From the NCBI GenBank assembly GCA_907165065.1, contig OU015525.1:53019537-53083536 (forward strand): a stretch of 64,000 nt of DNA, read 5' to 3'. Origin of the DNA: Caprimulgus europaeus (lineage: Eukaryota > Chordata > Aves > Caprimulgiformes > Caprimulgidae). The position numbers were made by a program, and so were the translations under genes. Of this stretch, positions 1-11,993 are shown in pieces. The notes beneath the pieces are model-generated. The model searched no databases and was not told the origin of the DNA. It worked only from the letters and a program-made list of their open reading frames with translations. How positions within the stretch are numbered: position 1 is the first letter of the stretch; each line of letters opens with the position of its first letter.

Positions 1-1237
1 CCAGCCACACTAAATTTTAAATGTAAAGCCATCAAATTCCTACTACAACATAGGTAAAAAGTTATTGATCAGACTGATCCGAGATGTAGCACAGTCAGAG
101 ATTTTACAAGGAACATATTCTTTGAAAAATAATAAAAATATTTTTTTCTCTCAACACTAAAGTGGCAGATACTAGGGCTTAATACAGGGCAGGAAGAAAT
201 GAAGTGATTCCCCCACACAAGAAGTCTTCTCTTTAGCACATCATCAGATATTTTAGTTTCCCTATACTTTTTTTTTCCCCTTCTTATTCCAGAAAATGAA
301 ATACCAGTATATGTCAGAACTTATATCAAAGTCCTCCTTTCCAAGAGTCCCAGAAATGATGGTTTATTTCCTATGCAAAAATAAAAATGTTCAACTACAG
401 CAGGTGAAATAAGCCAGACAAGGAGGCAAGATACCACCACCCCTGTGCAGTGGTAGTATTGCACATCTCCTGGCAGCTCTATAAATACACTTTGGTGACA
501 ATAACACCTCAGATATCTCACTCGGAGGCATCACCATTTATTAGTACTGCATTTTTTCCTGTTCTGATTGAGCTAGTTTGGGATAACGACAAAATTATCT
601 TTAAATATTCAAAACTATGATTATTGCACCTTTCTGAGAAGCACACTTTTTTATTATTATTTCCTAGTACTGATAACATTTACATTTTCCTTTGGAAGAA
701 AGATTTGTCTTCATCACTTCTGTCTGTAATTTGCTTTATTTTACCTCTTTCAACATTGAGCACAGCAAGGAAGAAATACTTGCATGTTAATGCAAATCAA
801 AGCATGAAAGCAATCAAATCAAACAAAAAGTAAAATCATCTCTGAAAATAATGAAATTCTTCTTCCTCTCTTACAACATCAATTCAATCCTTTCTTCTCC
901 CTACCACTGACCAGCTGCCAATTCTTCCCTTAACCAGAATTATCAAGAAAAACAAATCTTCAGGAATTCAACAGTATTCTGCATTCTTAAAAATAAAAGT
1001 TATTAAACTTTTTTTGATATGTGAGAAAATGTACACTTTGACAAATTAAGATCACATTCCAGTTTTTCTAGAATCAAAACCTTTCAGGTAGGCGTTGCCC
1101 CTTTACAACTTCAGAGCAAAGTCAAAATTTAAGAGAGGAAGGAAAAACCTATTACAAATGCTATTGCATACTCCAGTTCAATCTAGTTTTATATTGCTAT
1201 TTACACAGCAATCAGATCACAAGTAACTGTGACTCAC
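1..1237. other. AT-rich non-coding stretch, probably intronic
   Basis: No open frame with splice support and no recognisable repeat was found. The sequence is AT-rich with short A and T runs. If the exon at 1238-1360 is real, this stretch is the beginning of the intron that follows it on the minus strand, because that exon ends here with a gtgagt donor. Confidence 0.4.
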
Positions 1238-1360
1238 CTCATACCTACTTTTGTAAGGATCATAGCTGCAAACACGCTCAGGCTTCAAGCACAAGGGGCA
1301 CTTACTGCAAGGGCAGGCAGTCTGGCAAAGTGAGCTAATAAAACCTGGATTACGTGTAAC
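1238..1360 (-). CDS. candidate internal exon, cysteine-rich, of an unidentified minus-strand gene
   Basis: On the minus strand a pyrimidine-leaning acceptor ending ttgcag is followed by 123 bases and then a donor GAG|gtgagt, which is near consensus. The exon is open for 41 codons with phase 0 at both ends. Its peptide has a tight cysteine cluster reading CQTACPCSKCPLC and ends CSYDPYKSRYE. GC content is clearly above the flanks, which suits coding sequence. The upstream candidate exon at 7213-7340 ends in phase 0, so the two can be joined without a frameshift. The C-x3-C-x-C-x2-C-x2-C spacing could bind metal or form disulphides, but I do not recognise the family and assign no function. The plus strand of this interval is not open. 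The main doubt is that splice-flanked decoys of this size are not rare. Confidence 0.42.
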
Positions 1361-3083
1361 CTGCAAAGTGCACCGCAGGCAGAGGAGTATTTTTTCACCA
1401 CTGCATTACAAGCTATTATGTCAGAAGGCATTCTTCTTGGGTTTCATAACAAATGTAAACCTTAAGTGATTTTAATGGTGGATATGTGGCTTTGATAATG
1501 CTATTTAAAATTAGATATTAAGTTGTAGAATTTGTGTCTTCAGACTGGACAATTTCATTACTTTCTCCTTTAAAGAGTGGCTTTAATAACTAAGCTTTTA
1601 AATTGTTTTCCCCATAATAAATAAATGAAGCTAAAAGGCACTTGTCAGCACTGAAGAGCTGGATTCAGTCCCACGGTGGACATTAAGGATACAGATTAGA
1701 CCAAGCCAACAAAACACTTAAAGCAAAGGTTTTCCCTATTAGCTGTTGTGATTTTAAAATTGAGATTCAGTAATATGATTTTAATGCCAGGTGAATGAGG
1801 TCAGACAAAGAAGAAATTATGTCAGCAACAACAGTTAAATTCTTACCAATTTAATATCTACAAATTAGAGCAAGCTTTCCTTCAGAAACCTTTAATGTCT
1901 CTATAAGCACAAAAGAAGCCAAAAGCAAATCACTTCATGACATCAAACTTGTGATAAGAGCTAAAATACAATGATGTTTGTTATTATTTCTTATGGGCAC
2001 ACTATGAAGGAAGGATGTTCCCTGATTAAAAAGAAAATGTAATCATAAAAGCAACCCTCCCAGTCTTAGGACAGTAAAGTTGCCTTCCTGATTTCCCTTC
2101 CTCGAGTTTAAGTGGATGTCCTTTTTGCAGCAAGCTTCCAGTTCATAAATTCCTGATGTCACATGCTATGGTGGCACACACCCAACAGATTGTGCAGCTA
2201 CACACAAAGATGCCTGACTACCAAAGACATCTGTCCCCAGCAGCAGGAGAAAGGAGGTCAAGTCAGGGAACCAAAACCAATGCAAAAAAACTCTTGAGTG
2301 CCAGCTAGGTCGAGCTCCCAAACCAGCTGGCTCGTGCTTGCATGGGGAAAAGAGAAGAAAATGTGAGAGAGGTGAATGTACATCCATGTGACATGGGTGC
2401 TGTGTCCACCACGTAGAGAAAGGTGAACAGCCAGGAGCACACTCTCTGCCCTTCTCAGACAAGAAATACACTTCTCAGTTAAGGACCTTGTCATCTTAAA
2501 ACCCTTAATCTATTTAGTTGATGTATTAGCATATCCTCTTTCTCTCAAAATACACTGCCTAGCCCTTCAATTAGCTGATGCTGCCTACCCTTACTATTTA
2601 CTTCCACAGTGAGTTGCCTATCTGCTACCTCTACCATAAAAGAAAACATGTATAAGGCTAATAAATTATTTTATACCGTAATTTTATCTGGAGATACTGA
2701 GTCCAAAATGACTAGTCAAGTCTTCCTAATATTCCACTTCTTTTTTTCTCCTTACCCTTTATTTATAGCTTTCTTTTCTTTCAGGTTAAATAGGCCAGGA
2801 CTAATTACATCTTCTTCATGACCCGCACTACTTGAAACCATGAATCGTTTCTGCTCTTTTCCATTTCTTGTCTCTATTTTAGCACTTTCCTCCCCTAACA
2901 GGGTGACAGAAGTGATCAGAAAGCTCCAGACCCAATTTTCATGTGCCAGAATCACCATCTCCCTTGGCTGTGTGACACCACCACCAACAACCACCAGCGG
3001 TGTTGGACATGGCAAGGATGGGTTCAAAGCTCACTTCTCACAGATAAAAGCAAGGACGTGAGTGATGTGTTCCATCCTGTTAC
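1361..3083. other. gene-poor stretch, presumed intron
   Basis: AT-rich DNA with no recognisable repeat. A possible minus-strand exon ending in a gtaaga donor near 1845 is interrupted by stops in every frame and was not kept. The short open frames at 2166-2494 on the minus strand have no supporting splice sites. Confidence 0.35.
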
Positions 3084-3224
3084 CTGATGGGTGACAACAA
3101 AAACCACCTGTAAGGCCTTTGTGGTCAATTTTAGCCTCAGCCAGAAGTATGGTGCTGGTTACCATGCAAACCGGTTTGTGCATGGTACAGTGTTTGAGCT
3201 GAGGACGCTGCATTAGCAGGCATT
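3084..3224 (-). CDS. candidate alternative exon, minus strand
   Basis: The acceptor here is one of the best in the window (a long T/C tract ending ttttcttttcag). It is followed by 141 bases and a CAG|gtaaca donor. One frame is open for 46 codons, with phase 1 at both ends; its peptide starts CLLMQRPQLKHC and ends GGFCCHPS. This phase does not fit between the exons at 7213-7340 (ends phase 0) and 1238-1360 (starts phase 0). If it were spliced straight after 7340-7213 it would give three residues and then a stop. It does fit in phase after the candidate at 11924. It may be an alternative, terminating or decoy exon. No homology is recognised. Confidence 0.22.
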
Positions 3225-6110
3225 CTGAAAAGAAAAATAATGCCTTGCCTTTTTGTTCTGTGATGCTACAAATAGGTTTTAAAGGTACAGTAGCAGTTTA
3301 GATATGGATCAAATTTTATTTTGTTTAAAGAGAGAAAAGGGTTTTTACAGGATTTAAGGGAAACAATTTCCAAGTTTTTTTTATAAATTGCAGTGCAACC
3401 ACTGCTTCTAAATAGGAAAAACAAACAACACAAGATATCTAATGACCTACTGAATCACTGTAAGACCCAGAAGTCTCAAGTGACACAAACCTAGGTTTTC
3501 TTTCATAGTCCACTCTAGGAGAAGTGTAAAATTAGGTAGCATGGAAAAGTAAACTGGATTTCACAATGTGTTTTTCAATTTTTTTTTTTTAAATTCAACA
3601 GAAAAAGAAATGGGTTTTTTTTGCCTAGAGAAGACAGTATTTAATTGCAAAAAAAGTCTAGGTAGTCCAGCAGGTCTACCCCAACACTATCTCTGTGGGG
3701 TTGAGAGACCAAGTTTACTCCTGTATGGGACTGGAAAATCAGAGGTTGCCAACTATATCAGTGTCTCAAAAGCAAACAAAAATATTAATTTATGAGCTGT
3801 CCAAAAAGCGTGTGTACATACACATACACAAAGCAGCCCCTCCCCACCTGTCGGCTGCCTTCCTCTGCCCCGTGAAACAAGCACAGCCCAAGGCTGACAG
3901 GCTCCCAGGCTGTGCCCAGGGGGGTTTCACCACCCACATCCCACTGCCACGGGTGCCTCCGGCAGCCACTGCTCCTGCCCCTGCCCCCACGCTGCAGCCA
4001 TCAGGCATCCCAGCACTCCGTCACAGGGGCACCCCGCTTCCACAAGGCCGAGGTACCATCTCACTGCTCCCTCCCAGCGCCTGAGGGTTCCCATTAACTT
4101 TGTCCATGCTCAGCTCCCAAGTGTCAACTGGAAAAGCCAGACCCTGAATATTTTACAGATGAAACCATAACAGGATCTCTATCAACGACACAGGACTGGA
4201 TCCCAGCCCTTGCTCCACACTGCTCCACGAACGGGCTGGAAACAAGCCAAGAGCCGTCTTGGGCATTGGGTCAGGGATCTCCTCCACCTTTGCAAGGGGC
4301 TGCAGCAGCCTGAGCCTCAGACCTCCGGGTAAGTGACTGTGAGGGGAAGCCTCACAACTCCACCATGCTTTTGAGTTACACCAAAGGTCTGCAACATCCC
4401 CAGGGAGGCAGGGATTTGGTGGCTCCAGAATGCAGCCACACTTTGCCCAGGCACAGCACCCACCGCTCTCTTTCCTCATGGGATTCAAAGCATGGCTGCA
4501 AGATGCCAGAGAGCTCAAGCTAAAAGCTTGTGAAAGTGGCCTCAAATGTCCCTTTAACAGGAAGAAAAAAAAACATAACCAGATAAAACCCCACGGTACC
4601 AATAATTCAATATAGTCCTCAGATAGCCCAAGCTTTCCTCACCGCAGATTTGCTGCTGTGCCCTCCTGACTAAATATTTCCAAGTTCCACTTCTTCAGTT
4701 TTGAGTGTAAAAGGTGAGTGGAGAAGGCAAATCTGTGTTCAGTCTGAAGTATTTCAACTTTCTCAGTTTGATCCAGTTTAAAAAAAACACAAACAAAAAA
4801 ACCCCCACACCACCTTGAACATGTGAAAATTTTTTTCTTCTTCATGCTTATTGTCTCTGCTTCACAACATTATTTATCATCAGGTCGCTGGAGACCTGAG
4901 ACAATAACTATCAAATAGTTTTCTATTTTAGTTTAAATTTGGTCAAAACGTGATACCCCTTTTTATTAAAAAAAAGGAAAAAAAAATCCTCTGGTAAAGG
5001 CTACTTAAGTATTACAAAAAATGAAATATTAAGAAAACAGTAAAAATAAAGGACAGAAGCTTCTGCCTCTTTACAGAAGCTTTACATACTGGAAAACAAT
5101 TCTGTTGACTGGATATTAATATCCAGTACACAGTTCAAAATTCACTATTTCTTGAAAGAGCCCCACAATGAGCTTTCTAATTCTGATTTCATAGACTAGC
5201 ATGCTGGTTTCTAAAATGTCACATCAAATAGCGTGAAAGAATACATAGGAACAAACCACATAATATTCCAGGATCACATTATTGCCATGCTGGTTTAATT
5301 TCTTTTTAGCCATGTGTCATTTCATAAAAGGAATATTTTAGCTTCAAGTGCATGTGCAAGACAGACACAGTGTTTCAGGTTGCCATTCACATACTGACTG
5401 TATCAAGAAATATCTCATTCTAGATAATCATCAATTAAAGTGATGCCTATCGCAATTCCTCCTCTATGTCCTTTATCCACACTGCAAGGGCATTCAAGAA
5501 AAGGAACTGGAGCCTAATCTTTAAATTAAACACTAGATGGAGCCCACTTCCCAAGACTGAAAAATGAAAGCTCTCCTTGCAGCAAATTCTTACCAGCCTA
5601 TTGCAATATCTGGTCATGCATACACATGACAGAACTCAAACAGCTGCAGTGACTGTCATTACTGCAAAAACATATACTGGCCAGCAATTACATCTCTGCA
5701 TAAAGATACAGGCTTTAATTCTGGGCAACTGCAAAAGAATTTATATTCCTCTACAGATGTATTAGCTTGGTGTAAAAAACCTGCCATACTTGGATAAACC
5801 AGGCACACATGGATTTTTAAAGTATCCTATGACAAACATAATGCTGGGTTGAGAGAACTATGACCGAGACTGGTATCTCTTTATTTTGACTTTGGCTTCT
5901 GACAATAAGCTCTACCGATTCTGACTATATGAGATTTTTGCACACATAAATCTGTATTAAATAGAAAGGACCCTTTTTCAATTGGTTTGAATTACTTCTA
6001 ACAACAAAGCTCATTTGTTATGTTCGATAAAATACCATCTCTCACAAATGAAACATACCACACGTTTAACTAGAGACAAGTAAGCTTTGGTGTTAAAAAT
6101 AGGATGCAAC
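3225..6110. other. non-coding stretch with a GC-rich patch
   Basis: Mostly AT-rich DNA. From about 3830 to 4330 there is a GC-rich patch that carries open frames on both strands (3695-4084 plus, 4153-4602 minus). The 149-codon minus frame begins with a hydrophobic run, WGFIWLCFFFFLL, that comes from a low-complexity A/T tract and is not a convincing signal peptide. None of these frames has good splice context or recognisable domains, so they are treated as chance frames. Confidence 0.35.
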
Positions 6111-6114
6111 AATG

Positions 6115-6395
6115 CCAAACCTCACAGAATTGCCTAGATTGGAAAAGACCTTTAAGATCATTGAGTCCAATCATTAACCTAACTCTGAAAAGTCCCCCAC
6201 TAAACCATGTCCCTAAGCACTATGTCTACACAACTCAAATACCTTCAGGGATGGAACTCTACCACTGCCCCGGGCAACCCATTCTAATACCTGATAACTC
6301 TTCCAATAAAGAAATTCTTCCTAATATATAATCTAAGCTTCCCTTGGCACAACTTGAGGCCATTGTCCTATCACTTGGTACAACTACTCTAGTGA
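6115..6395 (-). mobile_element. CR1 LINE, 3' fragment
   Basis: Read on the plus strand this is the reverse complement of a CR1 3' end. It starts with the cacagaattg-type tail, continues through ttggaaaagacctttaagat, the 'ccctaagcac' and 'ttcagggatgg' blocks and 'cgggcaaccc', then 'aaagaaattcttcctaatat', and ends near 'cattgtcctatcac'. The element therefore lies on the minus strand and is heavily 5' truncated, as most CR1 copies are. It is diverged from the consensus, which suggests an old insertion. It cannot encode protein; the frame at 6104-6331 is just its antisense. Confidence 0.9.
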
Positions 6396-7212
6396 GAAAG
6401 ACAAGGAAAAAAAGAGAGCCAAGTTGCCAAGATCCAACTTGAGCAGCCTCGCAGTTACTGGATAAATCCGATTATCTCTGGCTCTACCACAAACAACAGC
6501 CACTTCTGCAGCATTTTGGCCATGCTCTGGATGGGCTTCACAATGGAAAGGGCAGGCAGAAATCACAGGCGGACAACCCTTGGCCTTTCCTTAGCTTGCC
6601 AAAGGACACGCTCGCAGGAACAGCTAAAAGCCAAGCAGACAATAAAGTTGTGCAAAGCCTCAGATGTGATTCCCAGCAATGCAATTCTGCTGACAGCCAA
6701 GCTATTGCCGCTGATTGCTTTAACCTTTGCTCAGTCTGGGCCGCTGCCTTCGCCTAACTCTTTTCCTAACAAACCTATGGCAATAGCTTCATCAGGGTTA
6801 AGATAAGCACAACAGCAGTTAGCTTTACCACAGAAGACTATCTTTTGCTCACAGTGATCCATCCTGCTCAAACAAAATTAACCACAGTAACTCAGCTTGC
6901 CTTAGGACATTTTCTGAATCACCAGGGAGGAGAGATGAAGGAAGTTATTACTAACCACCAACTTGGATCCTACTGGCAATTTCCAAAAGGAAAAATACAG
7001 TGTCAACAAAGAAAGGTGCAAGTTTTCCCTAAAGGACCCTACTCATTTCTTATTTCCATAAAAGATGTACACAGCACTTTTTCTTGGTTGCACATCTCTG
7101 TGGATGAAAGCTGACCTTCAGTGTCTCACAGATTACTATCATGATGCTTTGAAACCAAGCAAAGATCTTCAAACACGAGATCTGCTGCTAAAAGATCATG
7201 ACTTGTACTCAC
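6396..7212. other. unassigned stretch between the CR1 fragment and a candidate exon
   Basis: A plus-strand frame of 96 codons (6516-6806) lies here. It has no recognisable domain, no clear start context and no splice support. No further repeats were identified. Confidence 0.3.
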
Positions 7213-7340
7213 CATCATGCTGACAAGCGACTGCTCAGCTCCACCAAAGAGCATGCGTGGGATGATGCTTACATCTGCCCAGGCTGCTTGTTTGCTTGCG
7301 AGCAAACGCGCTGCTGCCATAAAAGCAACAGGCTTTCTAG
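7213..7340 (-). CDS. candidate internal exon of an unidentified minus-strand gene
   Basis: On the minus strand the acceptor ctgactgcag precedes 128 bases that end ATGATG|gtgagt, a strong donor. Only one of three frames is open. It begins with two bases of a split codon (phase 1) and ends in phase 0. The peptide reads RKPVAFMAAARLLASKQAAW, then ADVSIIPRMLFGGAEQSLVS. It is alanine-rich at first and looks helical, with no signal or obvious catalytic motif. The start phase matches the donor at 11924, where the joined codon would be GCT (Ala). The end phase matches the exon at 1360-1238. GC content and codon choice are more gene-like than the flanks. I do not recognise the protein, and the call rests on splice signals, phase and open frame only. 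Confidence 0.42.
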
Positions 7341-9390
7341 CTGCAGTCAGCATACAGTAAGCTCAAACAATAATACTTCTCTTTATGAATATCTTGGTTT
7401 AGTCCTGTTACATTATGTATGTTTTCCAATATACTTGAATGGAATGTGTATCTGCTCTCAGATAGGCAAATTGATTTGTGTCTTGGTTTTGGTTGGTTTT
7501 GTTTTTGAAACAGTGGGTGTAGCAAGCACCTAACATTTATTTTAAAAGCAAATCTGAAAAAAATCAGCATTTGTTTGGCACTTGACCCAAAACCATCTGG
7601 AAGAACACGCCCATTTACTTCTACGAGCTTTTGGTTCAATAAAACAGGGACTTTATTAGCAGGAACAGTATCTCACCAACTGCACAAATTAAGTGTCAGC
7701 AAAAGGCGGAGACAATCGAAGTACCAGCCACAGTTGCAGGTTTGAGTAAATAGTAATGTTTAACTACTTCCTTATCACAATCTTCCTGTACAACTATAAT
7801 TTAGAAACCTTTGCCACTGTAATTTTCTCTGCTTCATTTTCTTTACAGCTATGCTGTTACACGTCAGACTAAATACTTGTTCATCAGCACTATTATCCAT
7901 GCAACAACTGAAAATGAACAGCTATAAGGAAAAAAAAAAAGAAAAGAATAAATACAAAGGCTTTGCATATGTATAAAAGAAAGTAAAATAAAAGGCAAAT
8001 TACCCAGTGTAGTATTTGAGGCTGGAGAAAAAGTGGACATAAAGTCACGATAGTTACGTGAATGTAACTCTGAAGATAGTCACTGTGCAAGCACACAGAG
8101 CAGCATGGTGACAGTCAAGGTAAAGTTAAGGTTAAAATCTAAAGCTTTTAGTTTCTTGCAGCAATAATCCTGATGGCTTTTAGCCTCTGAATATGGAAGG
8201 GATGAGACACTCCAGCCTTGCTGGGACCTCACCCACTGACCACATCCCGTCACAGCCGGGACACAACAAGCAAGAATGACAGTTCACTTGCTATATGGGT
8301 GGAAACAGAGGAGTTAGTGGTAAAAAAAAGTGCAAAAATAAGTGAAAGCCTTTGAAATCCTGCTTAGAATTACTAACTGTTGCTTTCCATATTCACCTTT
8401 ATTGCCTCCAAACATGAAGAAGGAAAGTCAACCTGTAAATTAAACTAAATCCTTTCCAGGAGGAACGAAAAATCAAGCCAGCAAAACCAGAAACACAACA
8501 GAAAAACTGAGATCAGGCTAAACACTTAAATTCATTCACTGACACGTTCATAAGCCTTAACCTACTAATAGTGTGCTTTGTCTATTTTATGTTTGTTTTC
8601 AAGTGTTTGCTGGACTAACTCCAGTGTTGCGGGCCATCTTCCTGAAAACGCAAAGATTACTCAGCAGTCCTTTGCTCCTCCAAAGCCGCTGTGGTCATTT
8701 CTGACCCATCCGCACTCCTCTTTATAGCTTCACCCGTTTCATCCTGCAAGGTTACCTCGGTATCTTGACCATTTCTCTCTCCTCTCCAGTCCTCTCGTGT
8801 CAACACCCGTAGCATCTACTTCGTGTTGGGGAGCTGACTTTGTGAACACTTTGTGTTCAGTCCAATAAACCATTTTTAGATTTCAACCTGCCTCCCATTT
8901 GCACTCCCATATAATTTTTGAAGGACTGGGAATAGTCACTGCCCAATCTTTAAAAAAAAAAACCAACTAAACAAAAAAATCCCCCAAAGACTGGAAGCCT
9001 TCTATGTGAAGAATCTAGTTGTCCTGAAGCCTGCTCCCATGAGGTTAAGTGAGGTTTGTTAACTGATTCAAACAAAAGTCAACTGATTATTTACAAAATT
9101 TTGGAATCTAGTGATACAGCTACTGTTGGTGTAAAACAAACAGCATAGAGTTTCTTCAGAAGCAGCAAGTGGCAGAGCTTAATTGCTTTGTGCTATTAAA
9201 AGCCAAAAGCAACAAACGCTCAGAGGCGGCCCCAGACAGCACTCCAGAAGGAGCCTGGCCAGATGCTTCATTTCTCCTCCTCCTGTGACAGCAGCCACCG
9301 CCAGCCTTGCTGTTATCAAAATGCCCTCCACCACCCTGCTGCTTTACTCTTCCAAGCATAAAGGCCCCTCCAAATTCCAGCATTTTTTAA
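7341..9390. other. presumed intron, no recognised feature
   Basis: AT-rich DNA. A 58-base minus-strand pseudo-exon near 8228-8285 has a good acceptor and a gtgagg donor, and a short open frame with several cysteines. Its phase does not fit between the neighbouring candidates and it was not kept. No repeat was recognised. Confidence 0.3.
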
Positions 9391-9394
9391 TAGA

Positions 9395-9720
9395 TCACAG
9401 GTTAATTGCTGCTAGGAGGGACCTCAGGAGGTCTCTGCTCCAGGCTCCTGCTCCAAGCAGGACCAGCAGTGAGATCCAACCAAGTTGCTCAGGGCTTTGT
9501 CCAGTCATGTCTTGAAAACCCCCATGGACGGAGACCACACAGCCTCCTTGGGCAACCTGTCTGGCTGGTCATCCTTGGAGTAAAAGAGCTTGTCCCTGCA
9601 ACCAGTGCAAACATCTCTTGTTTCATAACTGGTGCCCACCATCTCTTGGCCTTCCACCACACACTGCTGGGAAGAGCACGGAGTGACATCAGTTCTACTC
9701 CTTTAGTGAAAGGAAATCAT
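9395..9720 (-). mobile_element. CR1 LINE, 3' region fragment
   Basis: The plus strand shows the reverse complement of CR1 3' sequence: 'gctaggagggacctcaggag', the 'tgctccaagcagg' block, 'gttgctcagggctttgtcca', 'cttgaaaaccccca', 'ggagaccacacagcctcc' and 'ttgggcaacctgt'. The order matches CR1 read backwards, so the element is on the minus strand. It is diverged and truncated at both ends. Open frames in this interval (9406-9735 plus, 9489-9689 minus) are by-products. Confidence 0.85.
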
Positions 9721-11923
9721 TCCTTATACTTTTAGCTCTGATATTCATCTTTTTATGCAAAGTGCACTTTGCTCTTTGATTTAGATTACTCTTTCAGATT
9801 TTAACTTTGCTAGCTGCATTTGCCTAAAATTCAAATATAACCAAATCAGAGCAAAAGTGAAAAATAAATCTAAGAATAAAACTTGGGTGGAAATGCTCGC
9901 CCATGTGATCACATCAAACTTCCCCTGATGTACCATGGTGATGGAAGCACCTCAGTACTCCTATTACTGCATTTCCAGATATCAAAGTAGCATCTCTTTA
10001 CATAGATACAACACAAGAGCCAATTATCCATGTACATTACAAAGTAGGCTAAAAAGGCAAGATACATGCTGAAGCAAAGCCATGAGGAATACACTCTACT
10101 AAGTAGTTTTCAGACTCAGAGATTTTTGAGGAGTGCATCCATCAGAGTAAACAGGCTTCTGTTCCTGGGCACAGGAGCTGTTACTCTCTCAGGCTGATCA
10201 AGGCTTCTTAGCACATGAAAGCATGGCAATCTCAAGCAGCAGTCCACTTACAGACCTCGCTGCTACTCAGTTACCAAATTACCGTGTACCAGTCATGCAG
10301 AAGGCTTCTTAACTGCACTCCTAAGCTGTACTGCTGAGGAATAAAGGATATATAACCGGAACTAAGAGAGGAGAAAAATGCAGCAGTGCAACATATGTTC
10401 ATCCTGCCTGAAAGGTCATATGAAATGTGATTACTGCCATTATCCTCCAGGACTCTGAATATTGCCTTGAGACAAGGGTTTTCCGCCATAAGCTATGGAT
10501 CAATAAAAAGGATTAAGCAGCAATACTTCAGAAATGCTCAAAAATAAAATATCAGGTTTTATCTCAGATTTCTCCGAAGCTGTGTCTGAGAAGAAACTCT
10601 TAAGCTTAAGACTCAACTTTCAGTCTCAAGCTCTCTGCATCAGTGCAAGACGCAGGTGCCAGAGACAGTGCACAGTCGAGAGACTGAAAAGGAAGAAGGA
10701 GAGGGAGAGAGGTGATGCTGATCCCCCCAAAGGGGTGTGCAACAGCTAAACCTGGCTGCAATCTGTCGGAGAGCAGCCAGTGCCCAGCCCCATGCTCACT
10801 CCCACACTTTACCTGGGACAGGGTCACCAGCATCCCCGGGGACACTCGCATCTCCCTGCAATGGGACAGGCAGCCAACACCATGCCCAAATCGTATTTGT
10901 CTTCTCCCTCAAAATGTAATGCTGTGCATAAATGATGTTGTCACCACCCAGGTGAGAGGTGAAGCAAGTTGTTTTCTTTAATTGAGCCTATTAGCAGTAA
11001 CAAGTCACTCCTGCTAGGTCTAAAGAGCTCAGAGACAAATCCCAAGGCAGTTAAGCTGCCAACCACCTCCAGTCAGAGCTCAAGGCAGCTTTACTCCTAC
11101 GGTCAACACTGGGTGAATCCTGCCACCTCCAACCATGCTTCTGGAGCAGGTCTCTGGGCTGGTATGTTTTATATTTTGCAGGAAACGTCCAGTCATCTTT
11201 AATTTGAAGTCCAAAGTGCCAGAGCCTCATCCTCAGAGAGCAACAGTGGGTACTCCCAGAGTGGTGTTCTGCAGGTCAGCTGTTGGCGCACGGGTAAAGA
11301 GTACGACCCTGAGAGAGCTTTGTGCCTTTTTTTTTTTTAATTAAAAAAAAAAAGCTCTCACCAGAGACTACCTGGGATATAAAGCCTTTACATGGAAAAT
11401 TCTGGTACAATATTTAATGCAAACACACCATCAATGCATCATCTCTTAAAGTTCACACCACAGGCAACACCAGTATTAGGAACAGCAAGACGAATCGCAC
11501 AGTGCTTTGCTGAAAACTCATCCAATGAATTAATCATTTTCTGTCTGAACTATTTGCAGAAACAACTGAATAAGCCAGAAAAGAAAAATTAAAATGTTCT
11601 AAGCCATTGCTTCACAGTGTGTCTTACAGAAAAGTAATTTAAAAATTATTACAAAAGCAATAACACTCGATCTCATAAAGTGACACTATTCAAAAAAACT
11701 ATTTCAAATTAATCCATTGCATGTTAATTCCTTCACCTTTGCCAACAATAAAACAGAATAAGAAAAAAAAAATATCAAAAAAAAGATGCAATTCAGTGAG
11801 CTTTGCCTGTTGCTTCTACAAAATCAACATCCCAAAAGCAGACTTAGCTTTCACCAAGCCCAACTTCCAATAAATAACGCTCCTCCAAACAAGTATTAAA
11901 TGAAATGCATTTTGCAGACTCAC
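9721..11923. other. presumed intron, no gene recognised
   Basis: Mixed composition, with A-runs near 11330-11350. Overlapping short frames on both strands at 10534-11344 lack domains and supported splice sites. A plus-strand CAG|gtgaga donor at about 10950 has no convincing partner acceptor. Confidence 0.3.
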
Positions 11924-11993
11924 CAAAATCATCCATATTCCAGGAGGCAGCCGTTTGTCCAGTTTGTGAATTCCATGGTTGCAGCATGGTCAT
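11924..11993 (-). CDS. candidate 5' coding exon with a missing acceptor
   Basis: The minus strand shows ATG at 11993 (and a second in-frame ATG at 11987), 23 codons ending WNMDDF plus one base, and then a strong TTTTG|gtgagt donor. The phase (1) exactly matches the acceptor at 7340. Just upstream, at about 12000-12030, is a long pyrimidine tract as expected before an acceptor, but there is no AG between that tract and the ATG. It may be an alternative first exon whose 5' UTR includes the tract, an exon using a more distant AG (about 12063), or a chance donor. If read through the tract, the frame encodes a Phe/Leu-rich run that would mimic a membrane segment. No homology is recognised. Confidence 0.25.

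Noticed and set aside
4153..4602. 149-codon minus frame with an apparent N-terminal membrane segment
   Set aside because: The hydrophobic run comes from an A/T homopolymer; no domain and no splice or promoter support.
5594..5664. Minus-strand interval with acceptor tttttgcag and GCTG|gtaaga donor
   Set aside because: Stop codons in all three frames.
8228..8285. 58-base Cys-containing pseudo-exon on the minus strand
   Set aside because: Starts in phase 0, whereas inclusion between the candidates at 11924 and 7340 requires phase 1, and that frame has a stop.
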